Source: an uncultured Corynebacterium sp. (GTDB lineage: Bacteria; Actinomycetota; Actinomycetes; Mycobacteriales; Mycobacteriaceae). From it: 64,000 nt of DNA. The stretch spans positions 124,001 to 188,000 of the forward strand of contig NZ_CAMIHD010000002.1 of the NCBI RefSeq assembly GCF_946222835.1, given 5' to 3'. The notes under the pieces are model-generated. The model was not told where the DNA came from. It did no database searches and saw only the letters and a list, made by a program, of their open reading frames with translations. Positions 8,245-17,046 of the stretch are shown in pieces (position 1 is the stretch's first letter; each line of letters opens with the position of its first letter). The translations under genes and the position numbers were made by a program.

Positions 8245-9330
8245 ATGAACATTACAACACCAACACAGCCCATCCGTACGCCCGGCGATATCCTCGCCAA
8301 TATCCCAGGAATCCTCGGATTCTTTCCCTCCGAATCAGTCATCCTTATCTCCATCCAGCCCAGCCCACATGGATACAGCATTGGACCAGTAGCCCGCCTC
8401 AACCTGAACGATGTCCCCGACGCCTTGCAAGAAGTGATGGATGCATTTCATTGTGGAAACCCCGAAATCATCTTCTGCTTCGTCCTCTCCCAGCGTAAAG
8501 AAGAAGAGCTTTGGGATATTTTGCACTCCCTTTACCGCTTTCAAGACCGCTCCGGACTGGGCATCGATGCCTGTTGGCTGGCCGAAGAACTATCAACCGA
8601 TACCGCCTATGACCTGATCTTTGGTCACGCCACCGAGAGCGGTGAAGGCCCGCTGCAGAACTGGATGGAAGGTACCATCCCGGCTATCTCGACGAGCCAT
8701 TCGATGCGCGCCTGCGTAGAAAATGGCTTGCTCCCAGAACTAAATCGCAAGGACTTAGTCCGGCGCTTTAAAGACCCAAACCCATACTTCGGGGAGGAAG
8801 AAATCGGTTCCATGGAGCGCTGCGCTAAAGAGATAGCCGGACAGCTGCGTGCCGGGCACGGATATGGAACAGCAGAACCAGTGCAAGTGGTCAAGCACCT
8901 CATTTCCGATGTCCGCTATGTGCTCAGCGAGGTCGAATCGCTGGAGGAGGCTTTGGAAAATGAAGAGTTACTGTGCGTAGCAGCCATGTGGATGTCTACC
9001 ACGTGGACCCGTGACCTAGTCATTGCTGAGCTAGTGGCCGCGCCGCAGGAGGCGGGAGATCTCCTTTTAGCGGTGGCGCGTACCTTTCAAGGAACCATAC
9101 GCTTTAACGCCCTTGCCTTATATGCGGCTAGCCAGGTATCCCATGAATTTGGAATTTATGCCGGTCCTGCACTTTCCGTGGTAGTAGAAGAGGCACCCCA
9201 CCATAATTTGGGGCGCCTCATAGCGCAGGGATATCGCAGCGGAATGGGACAGCGGCTGGTCTCCAGCCTGTGTCATGGTTGCGAGCTAGCGCGCGAAGCG
9301 GCTGGCCTTCCAGTCTCTAGCTCTGCTTAG
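8245..9330 (+). CDS. DUF4192 domain protein
   Basis: The 361-residue product carries IRTPGDILANIPGILGFFPSESVILIS near its N-terminus, the signature opening of actinobacterial DUF4192 proteins, which have no established biochemical role. The start is placed at ATG 8245 because the conserved sequence begins right after it and the upstream in-frame stretch looks non-coding. The gene lies between the PAC2 gene and galE, matching the corynebacterial order around sigB-dtxR-galE. Only 12 bp separate its stop from the convergent galE stop, with no terminator visible. Confidence 0.83.
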   Translation: MNITTPTQPIRTPGDILANIPGILGFFPSESVILISIQPSPHGYSIGPVARLNLNDVPDALQEVMDAFHCGNPEIIFCFVLSQRKEEELWDILHSLYRFQDRSGLGIDACWLAEELSTDTAYDLIFGHATESGEGPLQNWMEGTIPAISTSHSMRACVENGLLPELNRKDLVRRFKDPNPYFGEEEIGSMERCAKEIAGQLRAGHGYGTAEPVQVVKHLISDVRYVLSEVESLEEALENEELLCVAAMWMSTTWTRDLVIAELVAAPQEAGDLLLAVARTFQGTIRFNALALYAASQVSHEFGIYAGPALSVVVEEAPHHNLGRLIAQGYRSGMGQRLVSSLCHGCELAREAAGLPVSSSA

Positions 9331-9342
9331 AACCCGCGGCGT

Positions 9343-10329
9343 CTAGGACCGCTGTGCGGAATGTGCTTTATCGCCTAGCTGTCGGGTGAAATTCCACGCG
9401 TCGGTGACGATGGTTTCCAGGTCCGTGCGGGTCGGGTTCCACCCTAGCTCCCGCTTGATCTTCTCCGAGGAAGCAATGAGTGTGGCTGGGTCGCCTGCGC
9501 GGCGCGGAGCCACCTCGGCAGGGATTTCGTGGCCGGTGACCTTCCGGCACATCTCAATGACCTGCTTGACGGAGTACCCGTCACCAGAACCTAAGTTGTA
9601 AATGCGGTGCTTACCTGAATGATTGGATTCAAGAGCAAGTACGTGGGCATCGGCAAGGTCGCGAATATGGATATAGTCTCGGACTGGAGTGCCATCTGCG
9701 GTATCCCAGTCATCACCGAACATGAAGATCTTATCGCGGTGGCCTAATGCCACCTGCAGCACGATGGGGATGAGGTGGGTTTCTATCTCGCGGTTTTCAC
9801 CGATATTCCCGTAGGCACCGGCCACGTTGAAGTAGCGCAGGGAAGTAGCGCCCAATCCATAAGCGTGGGCGAAAGAGGTGATCATGTAATCGATGGCCAG
9901 CTTAGTTGCACCATAAGGATTGGTCGGCTGGGTTGGCATGTCTTCCGTAATCGGTACCTGCTCCGGCTCACCATAGGTTGCAGCGGTGGAGGAGAAGACG
10001 AGGTTTTTAACATCGTTATCCCGCATGGCGTTGAGCAGCGTCAGAGTCGTTACGACGTTGTGCTGCCAGTACTCATCCGGCTTTTCCACGGATTCGCCCA
10101 CTAAAGAGCGCGCGGCGAAGTGAATAACGCCCTCGAAGCCACCTTCTCCTAGGACTTCGGCGGCCTTGTTCGCCACGTCGCCTTCGACGATGCGGGCATC
10201 CCCTGGGACGGCTTCCCGGTTGCCGGTGGAAAAATTATCAATGATGGTTACGTCATGGCCTTGCTCGACTAGTACTGCGGCACAGACGCTGCCGACATAT
10301 CCGGCGCCACCGGTGACAAGAAGTTTCAC
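9343..10329 (-). CDS. galE: UDP-glucose 4-epimerase GalE
   Basis: The 328-residue short-chain dehydrogenase-type enzyme interconverts UDP-glucose and UDP-galactose, supplying galactose for arabinogalactan in this lineage. The NAD-binding GGAGYVGS is at residues 7-14; the catalytic pair sits in NPYGATK (Tyr and Lys of YxxxK), preceded by STAATYGE. The start is GTG at 10329, only 2 bp after the dtxR stop, with GGAGG inside the dtxR 3' end, so translation is probably coupled. dtxR-galE is a known corynebacterial pair. Confidence 0.94.
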   Translation of the reverse strand: MKLLVTGGAGYVGSVCAAVLVEQGHDVTIIDNFSTGNREAVPGDARIVEGDVANKAAEVLGEGGFEGVIHFAARSLVGESVEKPDEYWQHNVVTTLTLLNAMRDNDVKNLVFSSTAATYGEPEQVPITEDMPTQPTNPYGATKLAIDYMITSFAHAYGLGATSLRYFNVAGAYGNIGENREIETHLIPIVLQVALGHRDKIFMFGDDWDTADGTPVRDYIHIRDLADAHVLALESNHSGKHRIYNLGSGDGYSVKQVIEMCRKVTGHEIPAEVAPRRAGDPATLIASSEKIKRELGWNPTRTDLETIVTDAWNFTRQLGDKAHSAQRS

Positions 10330-10331
10330 GG

Positions 10332-11009
10332 TTATACCTCCACGCGCACTGCGTGCGCCAAATCGTCGGAAAGCACGACGCTGCCGCCTTCCGGTGTCGA
10401 CAAGGTAATTGTGCCGCTGTTATTGACTACCGTCACCTTGGCGCCCACGCGAATGCCAGCATCGGTGAGTTCCTGGAAGGTTCCATCATCGACCTGCAAG
10501 ATTTCATTGACCTGAATGACGGTGGCAGCAACCTGTTCGCCATTGGGGAGATCGACCGCGCGCGTGCCTTGGTCAGGCTGCGGAGCATCGAAACCAAGTG
10601 CAGACAGCGCCGGGATAGGATTACCAAATGGGGATCGGCTCGGATCATCGAGAACAGCCACCATGCGCTTTTCTACCTCTTCGCTCATCACATGTTCCCA
10701 CCGGCAGGCTTCGTCGTGGACCTTGGCAATGTCGAGCCCGAGGACGTCGGTAAGCAAACGCTCTGCCAAACGGTGCTTGCGCATGACTGCGGTAGCCAAG
10801 TCACGGCCCTTGTCCGTGAGATCCAAGCTGCGGTCGGTGCGCACGTGCAAAAGGCCATCGCGTTCCATTCGAGCCACAGTTTGAGAAACCGTTGGCCCAG
10901 ACTGCTCCAAACGCTCCGCAATGCGAGCGCGCAGGGGAGTAATGCCTTCTTCCTCTAGCTCGTAGATGGTGCGTAGATACATCTCCGTTGTATCAACTAG
11001 GTCCCTCAC
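10332..11009 (-). CDS. dtxR: Iron-dependent transcriptional repressor DtxR
   Basis: From GTG 11009 the protein is 225 residues and collinear with diphtheria Dtx[21 protein letters not shown], recognition helix [17 protein letters not shown], and metal ligands Met 10, His 79, Glu 83, His 98, Cys 102, Glu 105 and His 106 all at canonical numbers. A C-terminal SH3-like domain follows from about residue 145. The upstream-extended frame to 11048 is rejected because homology begins at the GTG, which has GAAAGG 9 bases before it. It represses iron-uptake genes when Fe2+ is ample. A DtxR-box-like site lies about 85 bp upstream. Confidence 0.96.
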   Translation of the reverse strand: MRDLVDTTEMYLRTIYELEEEGITPLRARIAERLEQSGPTVSQTVARMERDGLLHVRTDRSLDLTDKGRDLATAVMRKHRLAERLLTDVLGLDIAKVHDEACRWEHVMSEEVEKRMVAVLDDPSRSPFGNPIPALSALGFDAPQPDQGTRAVDLPNGEQVAATVIQVNEILQVDDGTFQELTDAGIRVGAKVTVVNNSGTITLSTPEGGSVVLSDDLAHAVRVEV

Positions 11010-11092
11010 GTGGGCATACCTTTCTGTGTGAATACAGTTTCGCGGCAAACTTCCCGACCAAGGACGGGAAAGCGCTTTCTAGACTCTGCAGT

Positions 11093-11111
11093 CCAGATTA
11101 GCCTACCTAAG
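11093..11111 (-). promoter_or_regulatory. Candidate DtxR box upstream of dtxR
   Basis: CCAGATTAGCCTACCTAAG shares the core TTAGCCTA and the CCTAA half with the DtxR consensus TTAGGTTAGCCTAACCTAA (about 12 of 19 positions, one base shorter between halves). Placed between sigB and dtxR, it would allow autoregulation. The match is moderate. Confidence 0.4.
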
Positions 11112-11158
11112 TCTTTGCTCGCCGTGTAGAACTATGCGGCTGCCTTTCTAACGCCAAA

Positions 11159-11198
11159 CCCCGAGTCCATAGCCGCATTGTGCCGAATGGACTCGGGG
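11159..11198 (-). terminator. Terminator hairpin downstream of sigB
   Basis: CCCCGAGTCCAT (11159-11170) and ATGGACTCGGGG (11187-11198) pair over 12 bp with a 16-base loop, followed on the minus strand by TTTGGCGTT. It separates sigB from dtxR. Confidence 0.75.
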
Positions 11199-11232
11199 AG
11201 AGGGCTTAGCCGCGGAAAGCGGCCAACCCAGA

Positions 11233-12246
11233 TTAAAGAGCGTATTCGCGCAGACGATCGGCGCGGTTGCCATCGCGCAGCTTCGCCATGACTTCACGCT
11301 CAATTTGGCGCACACGCTCGCGTGATAGGCCGAAACGGCGACCAATCTGATCCAAGGTGCGCGGAACACCATCATCGAGACCGTAACGCAGGCGGATTAC
11401 GTCTTGCTCGCGCTTTTCCAAAGTGTCAATCACACCGCGAATATCGGAATGGCGCATGGATGCTACGACCGCCGTTTCCGCATCGGTGGCCTCGGCATCT
11501 TCGATGAAGTCACCCAAAGGAGCCTCTTCATCGGTACCTACCGGCATATCGAGAGAGACTGGGTCACGCGACTGGCGCAGCAGCATCTCAATCTTGTTTT
11601 CATCAATGCCTGACTCCTCCGACAGTTCCTCATTGGTAGCCTCACGGCCCAGAGATTGATACATTTCGCGCTTGATGCGAGACAGCTTATTGACCTGCTC
11701 GACCAAGTGAACTGGGAGGCGAATGGTTCGGGACTGGTCAGCCATTCCGCGGGTAATCGCTTGGCGGATCCACCAGGTGGCATACGTGGAGAATTTGAAG
11801 CCCTTGGCATAATCGAACTTCTCCATGGCGCGAATAAGACCGAGGTTGCCCTCCTGGATGAGATCTAGCAGCGGCATACCGCGGCCGGTGTAGCGCTTTG
11901 CCAGCGAAACCACGAGGCGCAGGTTGGCTTCGAGCAGGTGGGAGCGTGCCTTTTTACCTTCGCGGGCGAGGATTTTCAGGTCGCGCTTTTCTGCACGGGT
12001 GAGCTTTTCAGCGTTATTGAGCTTGTACTCCGCGTACAATCCAACTTCGATGGTCTGCGCGAGTTCTACCTCATCTTCCGCGCTGAGCAGTGCGGTCTTG
12101 CCGATGCCGTTGAGGTAGACACGTACGAGGTCGGCAGAAGGATTGTCGTTGGTTTGGTTGCGGCGAGATCCGCGATCTACTTCCTGTTCCTCATCAGTAG
12201 CGGCACCTGATGTGCCCTTGGCGGTGGTGGCAGATGTCTTCGTCAT
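11233..12246 (-). CDS. sigB: Group 2 RNA polymerase sigma factor SigB
   Basis: The 337-residue sigma-70 family protein has region 1.2 ([21 protein letters not shown]), the region 2 core ([38 protein letters not shown]), region 3 and the region 4 helix-turn-helix ([22 protein letters not shown]). It lacks the long basic N-terminus of sigA, as expected for the non-essential general-stress or transition-phase factor. AGGAGG lies 7 bases before ATG 12246; an upstream GTG at 12288 would absorb that site. A SigH-type promoter lies 40 bp upstream. sigB next to dtxR is the corynebacterial arrangement. Confidence 0.95.
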   Translation of the reverse strand: MTKTSATTAKGTSGAATDEEQEVDRGSRRNQTNDNPSADLVRVYLNGIGKTALLSAEDEVELAQTIEVGLYAEYKLNNAEKLTRAEKRDLKILAREGKKARSHLLEANLRLVVSLAKRYTGRGMPLLDLIQEGNLGLIRAMEKFDYAKGFKFSTYATWWIRQAITRGMADQSRTIRLPVHLVEQVNKLSRIKREMYQSLGREATNEELSEESGIDENKIEMLLRQSRDPVSLDMPVGTDEEAPLGDFIEDAEATDAETAVVASMRHSDIRGVIDTLEKREQDVIRLRYGLDDGVPRTLDQIGRRFGLSRERVRQIEREVMAKLRDGNRADRLREYAL

Positions 12247-12285
12247 AATGAAGCCTCCTGAAATTGTCGCCGGTTTCACAAGGTA

Positions 12286-12313
12286 CAACGGCGTCTTTAA
12301 TGATTTAGTTCCC
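12286..12313 (-). promoter_or_regulatory. Candidate SigH-type (ECF) promoter of sigB
   Basis: On the minus strand GGGAAC (12313-12308) and CGTTG (12290-12286) are 17 bp apart, matching the GGAA-N17-GTT pattern of corynebacterial and mycobacterial SigH promoters. The transcript would have a leader of about 30 nt before ATG 12246. A SigH-dependent sigB promoter is known in C. glutamicum. Confidence 0.6.
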
Positions 12314-12340
12314 GTTGCGGCAAGAATCGCTAAAACGAGG

Positions 12341-12393
12341 CGTTCCCCATGTCACAAGCCCACCTTTTCGGGGGCGATGCATCATGGGGAACG
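12341..12393 (-). terminator. Inverted repeat between the YheO-type gene and sigB
   Basis: CGTTCCCCATG (12341-12351) and CATGGGGAACG (12383-12393) are perfectly complementary over 11 bp with a 31-base spacer that can itself fold (ACCTTTTCGGGGG). On the minus strand it is followed by CCTCGTTTT, so it can terminate the regulator transcript; an operator role for sigB is also possible. Confidence 0.55.
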
Positions 12394-12428
12394 AAATTGA
12401 ACCGGAGCTGACCAGCGTCGTGGAACTA

Positions 12429-13220
12429 CTAACCGCGCACTTTTACGAGATAGCGGTAAATAGTGGGCTCTGAGACACCGAGGCGCTCTGCTGCTGCCGC
12501 AATTCCGCCTTTAAGGAGGAAGAAGCCCGTGTTCTCGAGCTCTGAAACCACTTCGAGGCGTTCATCGCGTTGCATCCGATTAACAGGGGTGCTCTGCTTA
12601 GAAATAGCTGAATCCAGCATGGAGTCCACAAGGTTTTCGACGTTGGAGCGAAGTGACTCGCTCACTTCCTCGCCTGATGCCTCTTCTACTGCTGCTTCAT
12701 TATCTGGAGACGGGTCTGGCACAGCGACGGGCCGCTGTGGTTGCTCGTCTGCTCCAGGGTAGCCGCCGAAAGCCTTGGATTTATCAAATGCGGGATCATC
12801 GGCATTGCCGATCAGTGCTGCGGCCGCATCGCGGATGTGCACCAATTCGGATACATCAACATTGATGCACAGCATACCGCGCATATGCCCGGAATCGTCT
12901 CGGATGAAGTAGCTAGAGGAACGGCAAATCTTGCCTTCCGCATTGACCGCGCGGTAGCCGGTCATCATGGGAATTGCTGCGGCATCGCCCTGTTTCATAA
13001 ACCATAAAGCGAAGTCGGTCACTGGGCCGCCAAGTTGCCGGCCAGAGATGTGGCCATTCGCGATGGCCATGATCGATTTATCGGGGACGTCGAGATCGTG
13101 GAGCACGATTTCGGTGTTGGGGCCCATTGCCTTTCCGAGGAATTCGACGAGGGGAATATACTGCTCGAGGAAATTTTCTTCGGAGGCATGGCCGCTAGGG
13201 AAATTCATTAGCTGAAGCAT
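12429..13220 (-). CDS. YheO-like PAS-domain regulator with C-terminal HTH (DauR type)
   Basis: The 263-residue protein has a YheO-like PAS domain (about residues 20-130: GPNTEIVLHDL, then AIANGHISGRQLGGPVTDF) and a C-terminal helix-turn-helix (last 60 residues: LLKGGIAAAAERLGVSEPTIYRYL). Proteins of this build include DauR, which controls D-arginine catabolism; the ligand here is unknown. It lies downstream of sdaC-sdaA on the same strand, across a terminator, so control of serine use is a fair guess. A linker of about 60 acidic residues joins the two domains. Confidence 0.82.
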   Translation of the reverse strand: MLQLMNFPSGHASEENFLEQYIPLVEFLGKAMGPNTEIVLHDLDVPDKSIMAIANGHISGRQLGGPVTDFALWFMKQGDAAAIPMMTGYRAVNAEGKICRSSSYFIRDDSGHMRGMLCINVDVSELVHIRDAAAALIGNADDPAFDKSKAFGGYPGADEQPQRPVAVPDPSPDNEAAVEEASGEEVSESLRSNVENLVDSMLDSAISKQSTPVNRMQRDERLEVVSELENTGFFLLKGGIAAAAERLGVSEPTIYRYLVKVRG

Positions 13221-13287
13221 GTCCTTTAATTCCTGTCAGGTTATAGAGAATGTACCACACGGAATCGATTCGATGGAAGGAGGAACA

Positions 13288-13392
13288 GTGGCAATTAAAC
13301 CGGGTGAGCACAAGCGGCTTAGCGCTGTGCTCACCCGGCTCATCGCTTCTTTACAGGGTGGACTTTATCCACACACTGGGACTGGTGGGTGA
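13288..13392 (+). CDS. Possible 34-residue small ORF antisense to the sdaA 3' end
   Basis: GTG 13288 is preceded by a strong GGAAGGAGGAA ribosome site and opens 35 codons (VAIKPGEHKRLSAVLTRLIA start, GTGG end). The sdaA terminator arms lie inside it, and the last 28 bases overlap sdaA on the other strand. Amphipathic middle, no signal peptide. I cannot assign a family; it may be fortuitous. Confidence 0.22.
   Translation: MAIKPGEHKRLSAVLTRLIASLQGGLYPHTGTGG
13300..13338 (-). terminator. Terminator of the sdaC-sdaA operon
   Basis: CCGGGTGAGCAC (13300-13311) and GTGCTCACCCGG (13327-13338) form a perfect 12-bp stem with a 15-base loop, followed on the minus strand by TTTAATT. Confidence 0.8.
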
Positions 13393-14738
13393 ACTGCTAG
13401 GGCCAGACCACCTTGTGAGGTCTCCCTGTACTTGGCGTTCATATCCTTACCCGTCTTGTACATGGTCCAGATGACTTCGTCCAAAGAAACGCACGGCTTG
13501 CTCTCACGCTCTAGCGCCATGCGGGCACTGGTGATGGAGTCGACCGCAGCAACGGCGTTACGCTCAATGCAGGGTACCTGAACCTGTCCGAGGACTGGGT
13601 CACAGGTCAAGCCAAGCTTGTGTTCCATGCCAATCTCAGCAGCGATGCATACCTGCTCTGGGGTAGCGCCCATGAGCTGGGCGAGTCCGCCGGCAGCCAT
13701 GGAGCACGCCACACCAACTTCACCCTGGCAGCCGACCTCAGCGCCAGAGATGGAAGCGTTCATCTTGTACAAGGAAGCAATCTGGTTGCAGGCGAAGATG
13801 TAATCAGCGAACATCTCGGTGGTAACGGGCTCAACGAACTTGTCGTAGTAAGCCAGTACTGCCGGGACAACGCCGCAGGCGCCGTTCGTAGGTGCGGTGA
13901 CAACGCGGCCGCAGGATGCATTCTCTTCAGAGATAGCCAGTGCGAACATATTGACCCAGCTGAGGATGTTTAGACCATCGTGCGGTTCGGACTGCTCCAG
14001 GCGGCGCCTGAGGGCAGCGGCGCGGCGGGGGACAAGGAGGGAGCCTGGGAGCGGGCCGTCGGTAGCGGAGCCGCGCTTGATGCCGGTGTACATGACATCG
14101 CGAACCTTGCGCAGGTGCTCATTGACCTCTTCTTCGGAACGAAGTGCCAACTCGTTGGCAAGGCCTAGCTCCGGGAGGGTCATGTTGTTCTTCTCGCACA
14201 GTTCGAGCATTTCTGCGGCGCTGGCGTACGGGAAGGGGATATCAACCTTGGCGTCCGTGCGCTTGGCAAAGTCTTCCTGCTTGACAATGAAACCACCGCC
14301 GACCGAGTAGTAGGTCTTGTGCAGGATGTCTTCTTCGCCGGCGAAGGCGATAAGACACATTCCGTTTTCGTGCATTGGCAGGTACTCGTCGTGGAAGAAG
14401 AAGCCGCCGTCCTTGGGGAATTCCACCTCGTGGGAGCCGCCCAGCATGAGCTTCTCGCTGCTGCGGACATTCTTCATGAATTCGGAGATGCCGTCGATAT
14501 CAACCGTCTCTGGCTCTTCACCAGCGAGGCCGAGGAGGATGGCCTTGTCGGTGGAGTGGCCGATGCCCGTGAGGGAGAGGGAGCCGTAGACATTTGCCTG
14601 AACTCGAGTGACCTTGTCTAAGAGGTCCTTTTCCTTGAGCTCGTCCACGAAAGCCTTGCCGGCTTTCATTGGGCCAAGGGTGTGTGAGCTTGAGGGGCCG
14701 ATGCCAATCTTGAACATATCGAAGATGCTGATGAACAT
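13365..14738 (-). CDS. sdaA: L-serine ammonia-lyase (4Fe-4S serine dehydratase) SdaA
   Basis: The 457-residue single-chain enzyme deaminates L-serine to pyruvate. It has the N-terminal beta domain (FKIGIGPSSSHTLGPMKAG) and the C-terminal alpha domain with the iron-sulfur cysteines in SCGRVVTAPTNGACGVVP, GCQGEVGVACSMAAGG and LTCDPVLGQVQVPCIERN. The length matches the fused alpha-beta type. It follows the serine transporter gene after 46 bp, forming an sdaC-sdaA uptake-and-degradation operon ended by the hairpin at 13300-13338. The ATG at 14738 begins the conserved MFISIFDMFKIG. Confidence 0.95.
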   Translation of the reverse strand: MFISIFDMFKIGIGPSSSHTLGPMKAGKAFVDELKEKDLLDKVTRVQANVYGSLSLTGIGHSTDKAILLGLAGEEPETVDIDGISEFMKNVRSSEKLMLGGSHEVEFPKDGGFFFHDEYLPMHENGMCLIAFAGEEDILHKTYYSVGGGFIVKQEDFAKRTDAKVDIPFPYASAAEMLELCEKNNMTLPELGLANELALRSEEEVNEHLRKVRDVMYTGIKRGSATDGPLPGSLLVPRRAAALRRRLEQSEPHDGLNILSWVNMFALAISEENASCGRVVTAPTNGACGVVPAVLAYYDKFVEPVTTEMFADYIFACNQIASLYKMNASISGAEVGCQGEVGVACSMAAGGLAQLMGATPEQVCIAAEIGMEHKLGLTCDPVLGQVQVPCIERNAVAAVDSITSARMALERESKPCVSLDEVIWTMYKTGKDMNAKYRETSQGGLALAVHPPVPVCG

Positions 14739-14784
14739 TGTTCTTTCCTTGAATCCTCTGCGATTTTCTCGTCTGCGGCGGTGC

Positions 14785-16200
14785 TTAGAAAGCCTGGACG
14801 ATGGAGTAGATGATGGTTGCTAGGGCGACGAGGCCCATGAAGAAGACGAAGTAGTTGGAAGCCTTGCCCTTGTAGCGCTTCAGTGCTGGGACCTTGTGGA
14901 TGGCGACCATTGGGATGATGAAGAGCATGATGGCAATCGTCGGGCCACACAGGGTTTCAATCATGCCCAGGATGGATGGGTCAGCCCAGGCGACGAGCCA
15001 AGCGGTGACCAGCATGAAGATGAGGGTGATGGTATCGAGCTTGTGGGCGGACTCTGCGTCGTCCTTGCTTGCGTTCTTGCTGCCCTTGACGATGAGACCC
15101 TCGAAGCCTTCGGCGGCACCAAGGTAGTGGCCCAGGAAGGACTTAGCAACTGCAATCATGGCGATGACTGGGGCAATCCACTGGATAAGTGGGTTATCGA
15201 AGTGGTTAGCCAGGTAGGACAGAATGGTGATGTTTTGTGCCTTAGCTTCTGCCATATCAGCCGGGGAGAGGCTCAGGGCGCAGGAGAAGACGAAGAACAT
15301 AACCACGACGACCATGAGGATTTCTGCGCGGAGCAAGGTCTTGCGGGACTTGGCTTCTGCGAACTTACCGTAGGTCTGGCGGCGGTCAACGGCGAAGGAG
15401 GAAATCATCGGCGAGTGGTTGAAGGAGAAGACCATAACCGGAACCAGCAGCATCAGGGTAACGCCCATGCTGTGGCCAGAGGCTTCGCGAGCAACGCTCA
15501 GGTCAAAGGAATCGAAGAGCGCGGTATTCCACTTCGGGATGAGGTAAAGGGAAAGCAGGACCAGGATGCCGATGAACGGGTACACCAGGTAGGACATGAC
15601 GTGCACTACGACGTTCTTACCCATGCGGACAATCAAGATAAGGCCACCAACGAGCAGGAGAGAGGTCAGCCAGCGGTCTGGAGGGGTAATGCCGAGCTGG
15701 TGCTCCAGGAAGGAGTTGACCGTGTTGGTGATGGTGACTGAGTAAACCAGCAGGATGGGGTAGACCGACAGGAAGTACAGGATGTTCATGAGAACGCCTG
15801 CCTTCAGGCCAAAATGCTCTTCGACGACGTCCGTGAGGTCACCGTCTGGCTTGGAGCTGGACAGTACCAAGCGGGTCATTCCGCGGTGAGCCCAGTAGGT
15901 CATAGGCAGCGCTACAACCGTCATGATGAGCAGCGGGATGATACCGCCGATACCGGCGTTGATGGGGAGGAAGAGGACGCCGGCGCCGATTGCAGTGCCG
16001 AACAGGGAGAGCATCCATACGGTGTCTTCCTTATTCCACTTCGGAGCGCCCTTCTGGCCATCGAATGGCGTATCAATGCCGGGCGCTGGTGAAGCTTCCT
16101 TTGCGGCAGGTGATGCTTTGGAGGTCTTGAGGTCTTCGGGCATCTTGGCCCCGTTTTCTGGGTGCTGGGCCTCGTTGCGCCGCTTGAGTGAGTGGGACAT
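14785..16200 (-). CDS. sdaC: Serine/threonine transporter SdaC (HAAAP family)
   Basis: From ATG 16200 the protein is 471 residues: a charged, Pro/Ala/Lys-rich cytoplasmic N-terminus of about 60 residues, then about eleven hydrophobic segments beginning with TVWMLSLFGTAIGAGVLFLP, the hallmark first helix of hydroxy/aromatic amino-acid permeases. It imports L-serine with protons or sodium. TAGGAAAG lies just before the ATG; an in-frame start at 16278 is not preferred. It is first gene of the operon with sdaA. The 359-bp upstream gap contains two dyads that could be operators. Confidence 0.92.
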   Translation of the reverse strand: MSHSLKRRNEAQHPENGAKMPEDLKTSKASPAAKEASPAPGIDTPFDGQKGAPKWNKEDTVWMLSLFGTAIGAGVLFLPINAGIGGIIPLLIMTVVALPMTYWAHRGMTRLVLSSSKPDGDLTDVVEEHFGLKAGVLMNILYFLSVYPILLVYSVTITNTVNSFLEHQLGITPPDRWLTSLLLVGGLILIVRMGKNVVVHVMSYLVYPFIGILVLLSLYLIPKWNTALFDSFDLSVAREASGHSMGVTLMLLVPVMVFSFNHSPMISSFAVDRRQTYGKFAEAKSRKTLLRAEILMVVVVMFFVFSCALSLSPADMAEAKAQNITILSYLANHFDNPLIQWIAPVIAMIAVAKSFLGHYLGAAEGFEGLIVKGSKNASKDDAESAHKLDTITLIFMLVTAWLVAWADPSILGMIETLCGPTIAIMLFIIPMVAIHKVPALKRYKGKASNYFVFFMGLVALATIIYSIVQAF

Positions 16201-16372
16201 TTTCTTTCCTACATCTAGTTGGTCGGCCGAAGCGGTGGGGCTTCTGCAACCGTGACTGAGAAAAAGTTTCTCACCCATCTTTGCGTTAGTAGGACTTTGA
16301 GAAATTATCTCGCATCCTGCATATCCAGCCCTTTTTGCTTCGCTGTGCCTTCAGTATAGAACAGAATCTTGC

Positions 16373-16419
16373 AGAGTGATAATAAATTATTGCACCGCAA
16401 GTAGGGCATTTATCACTCT
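16373..16419. promoter_or_regulatory. Long-arm inverted repeat in the sdaC upstream region
   Basis: AGAGTGATAA (16373-16382) and TTATCACTCT (16410-16419) are perfectly complementary over 10 bp with a 27-bp gap. They lie about 170-220 bp before the sdaC start in an A/T-rich stretch, suitable for a dimeric regulator binding two sites or for a looped structure. Nothing else in 16201-16559 looks coding. Confidence 0.45.
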
Positions 16420-16488
16420 CTGAGAATTTGCATTCCGCAGCACTTTATGGTCCGCTCTACACGTAGGCTGAAAAATGGCGTATGTCAC

Positions 16489-16500
16489 GAAAACGTTTTC
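16489..16500. promoter_or_regulatory. Perfect 12-bp palindrome GAAAACGTTTTC upstream of sdaC
   Basis: GAAAACGTTTTC has a central CG and A/T flanks, like LacI/GalR-family operators. It sits about 290 bp before the sdaC start and 60 bp beyond the dtd stop. The cognate regulator is not identified. Confidence 0.4.
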
Positions 16501-16559
16501 AAAACGGCCTGCTTAACAGGTTTTTAATTTTGCAGGTGGAGAAAAATGGGAGACGCGGG

Positions 16560-17003
16560 CTAGGTCTCAACCAAGACAGTGAAAGGACCCTCATTTACAG
16601 AGGAGACGCGCATTTTAGCCCCGAATTGACCTGTTTCTACTGACACGCCGCGCTCCTTAAGATGCTCAATAACCGCTGTAATGACCGGTTCAGCTTCCGG
16701 ACCTGGCGCGGCATCCGCCCACGACGGGCGTCGCCCCTTGGCGGTTCGGCCGTACAAAGTAAATTGGCTGACCACAAGCACTGGCGCTGCGGCATCGATA
16801 ACTGAGACTTCGCCTTCCAGAATGCGCAGTTCTGCAATTTTGCGCGCCATTTTCTCCGCCCGCGGCCGCCAATCATCCAGATCCTCGCGCGAGACGCCTA
16901 CGAGAGCGAGGAGTCCGCCGGTAGTGGGGCAATCAATGGCCCCTACGGTTTCTCCATCGACGGTTACTGCAGCTTCCGAAACCCGAGTTAAAACAGCGCG
17001 CAT
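16560..17003 (-). CDS. dtd: D-aminoacyl-tRNA deacylase Dtd
   Basis: The 147-residue protein hydrolyses D-amino acids from mischarged tRNA. Both active-site signatures are present: SQFTLYG (about residues 77-83) and the C-terminal [11 protein letters not shown], which reads N-x-GPFT where the family has NxGPxT. GGAGAGA precedes ATG 17003; a longer frame to 17105 overlaps the methyltransferase and is rejected. It follows the methyltransferase gene after 43 bp on the same strand. Confidence 0.93.
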   Translation of the reverse strand: MRAVLTRVSEAAVTVDGETVGAIDCPTTGGLLALVGVSREDLDDWRPRAEKMARKIAELRILEGEVSVIDAAAPVLVVSQFTLYGRTAKGRRPSWADAAPGPEAEPVITAVIEHLKERGVSVETGQFGAKMRVSSVNEGPFTVLVET

Positions 17004-17046
17004 GGAATATCTCTCCTTATATTTAGCGGATGGGGCAAAGATGGGA

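Noticed and set aside
14896..15741. 281-codon frame on plus strand opposite sdaC
   Set aside because: Antisense shadow of a membrane protein; acidic, low-complexity translation.
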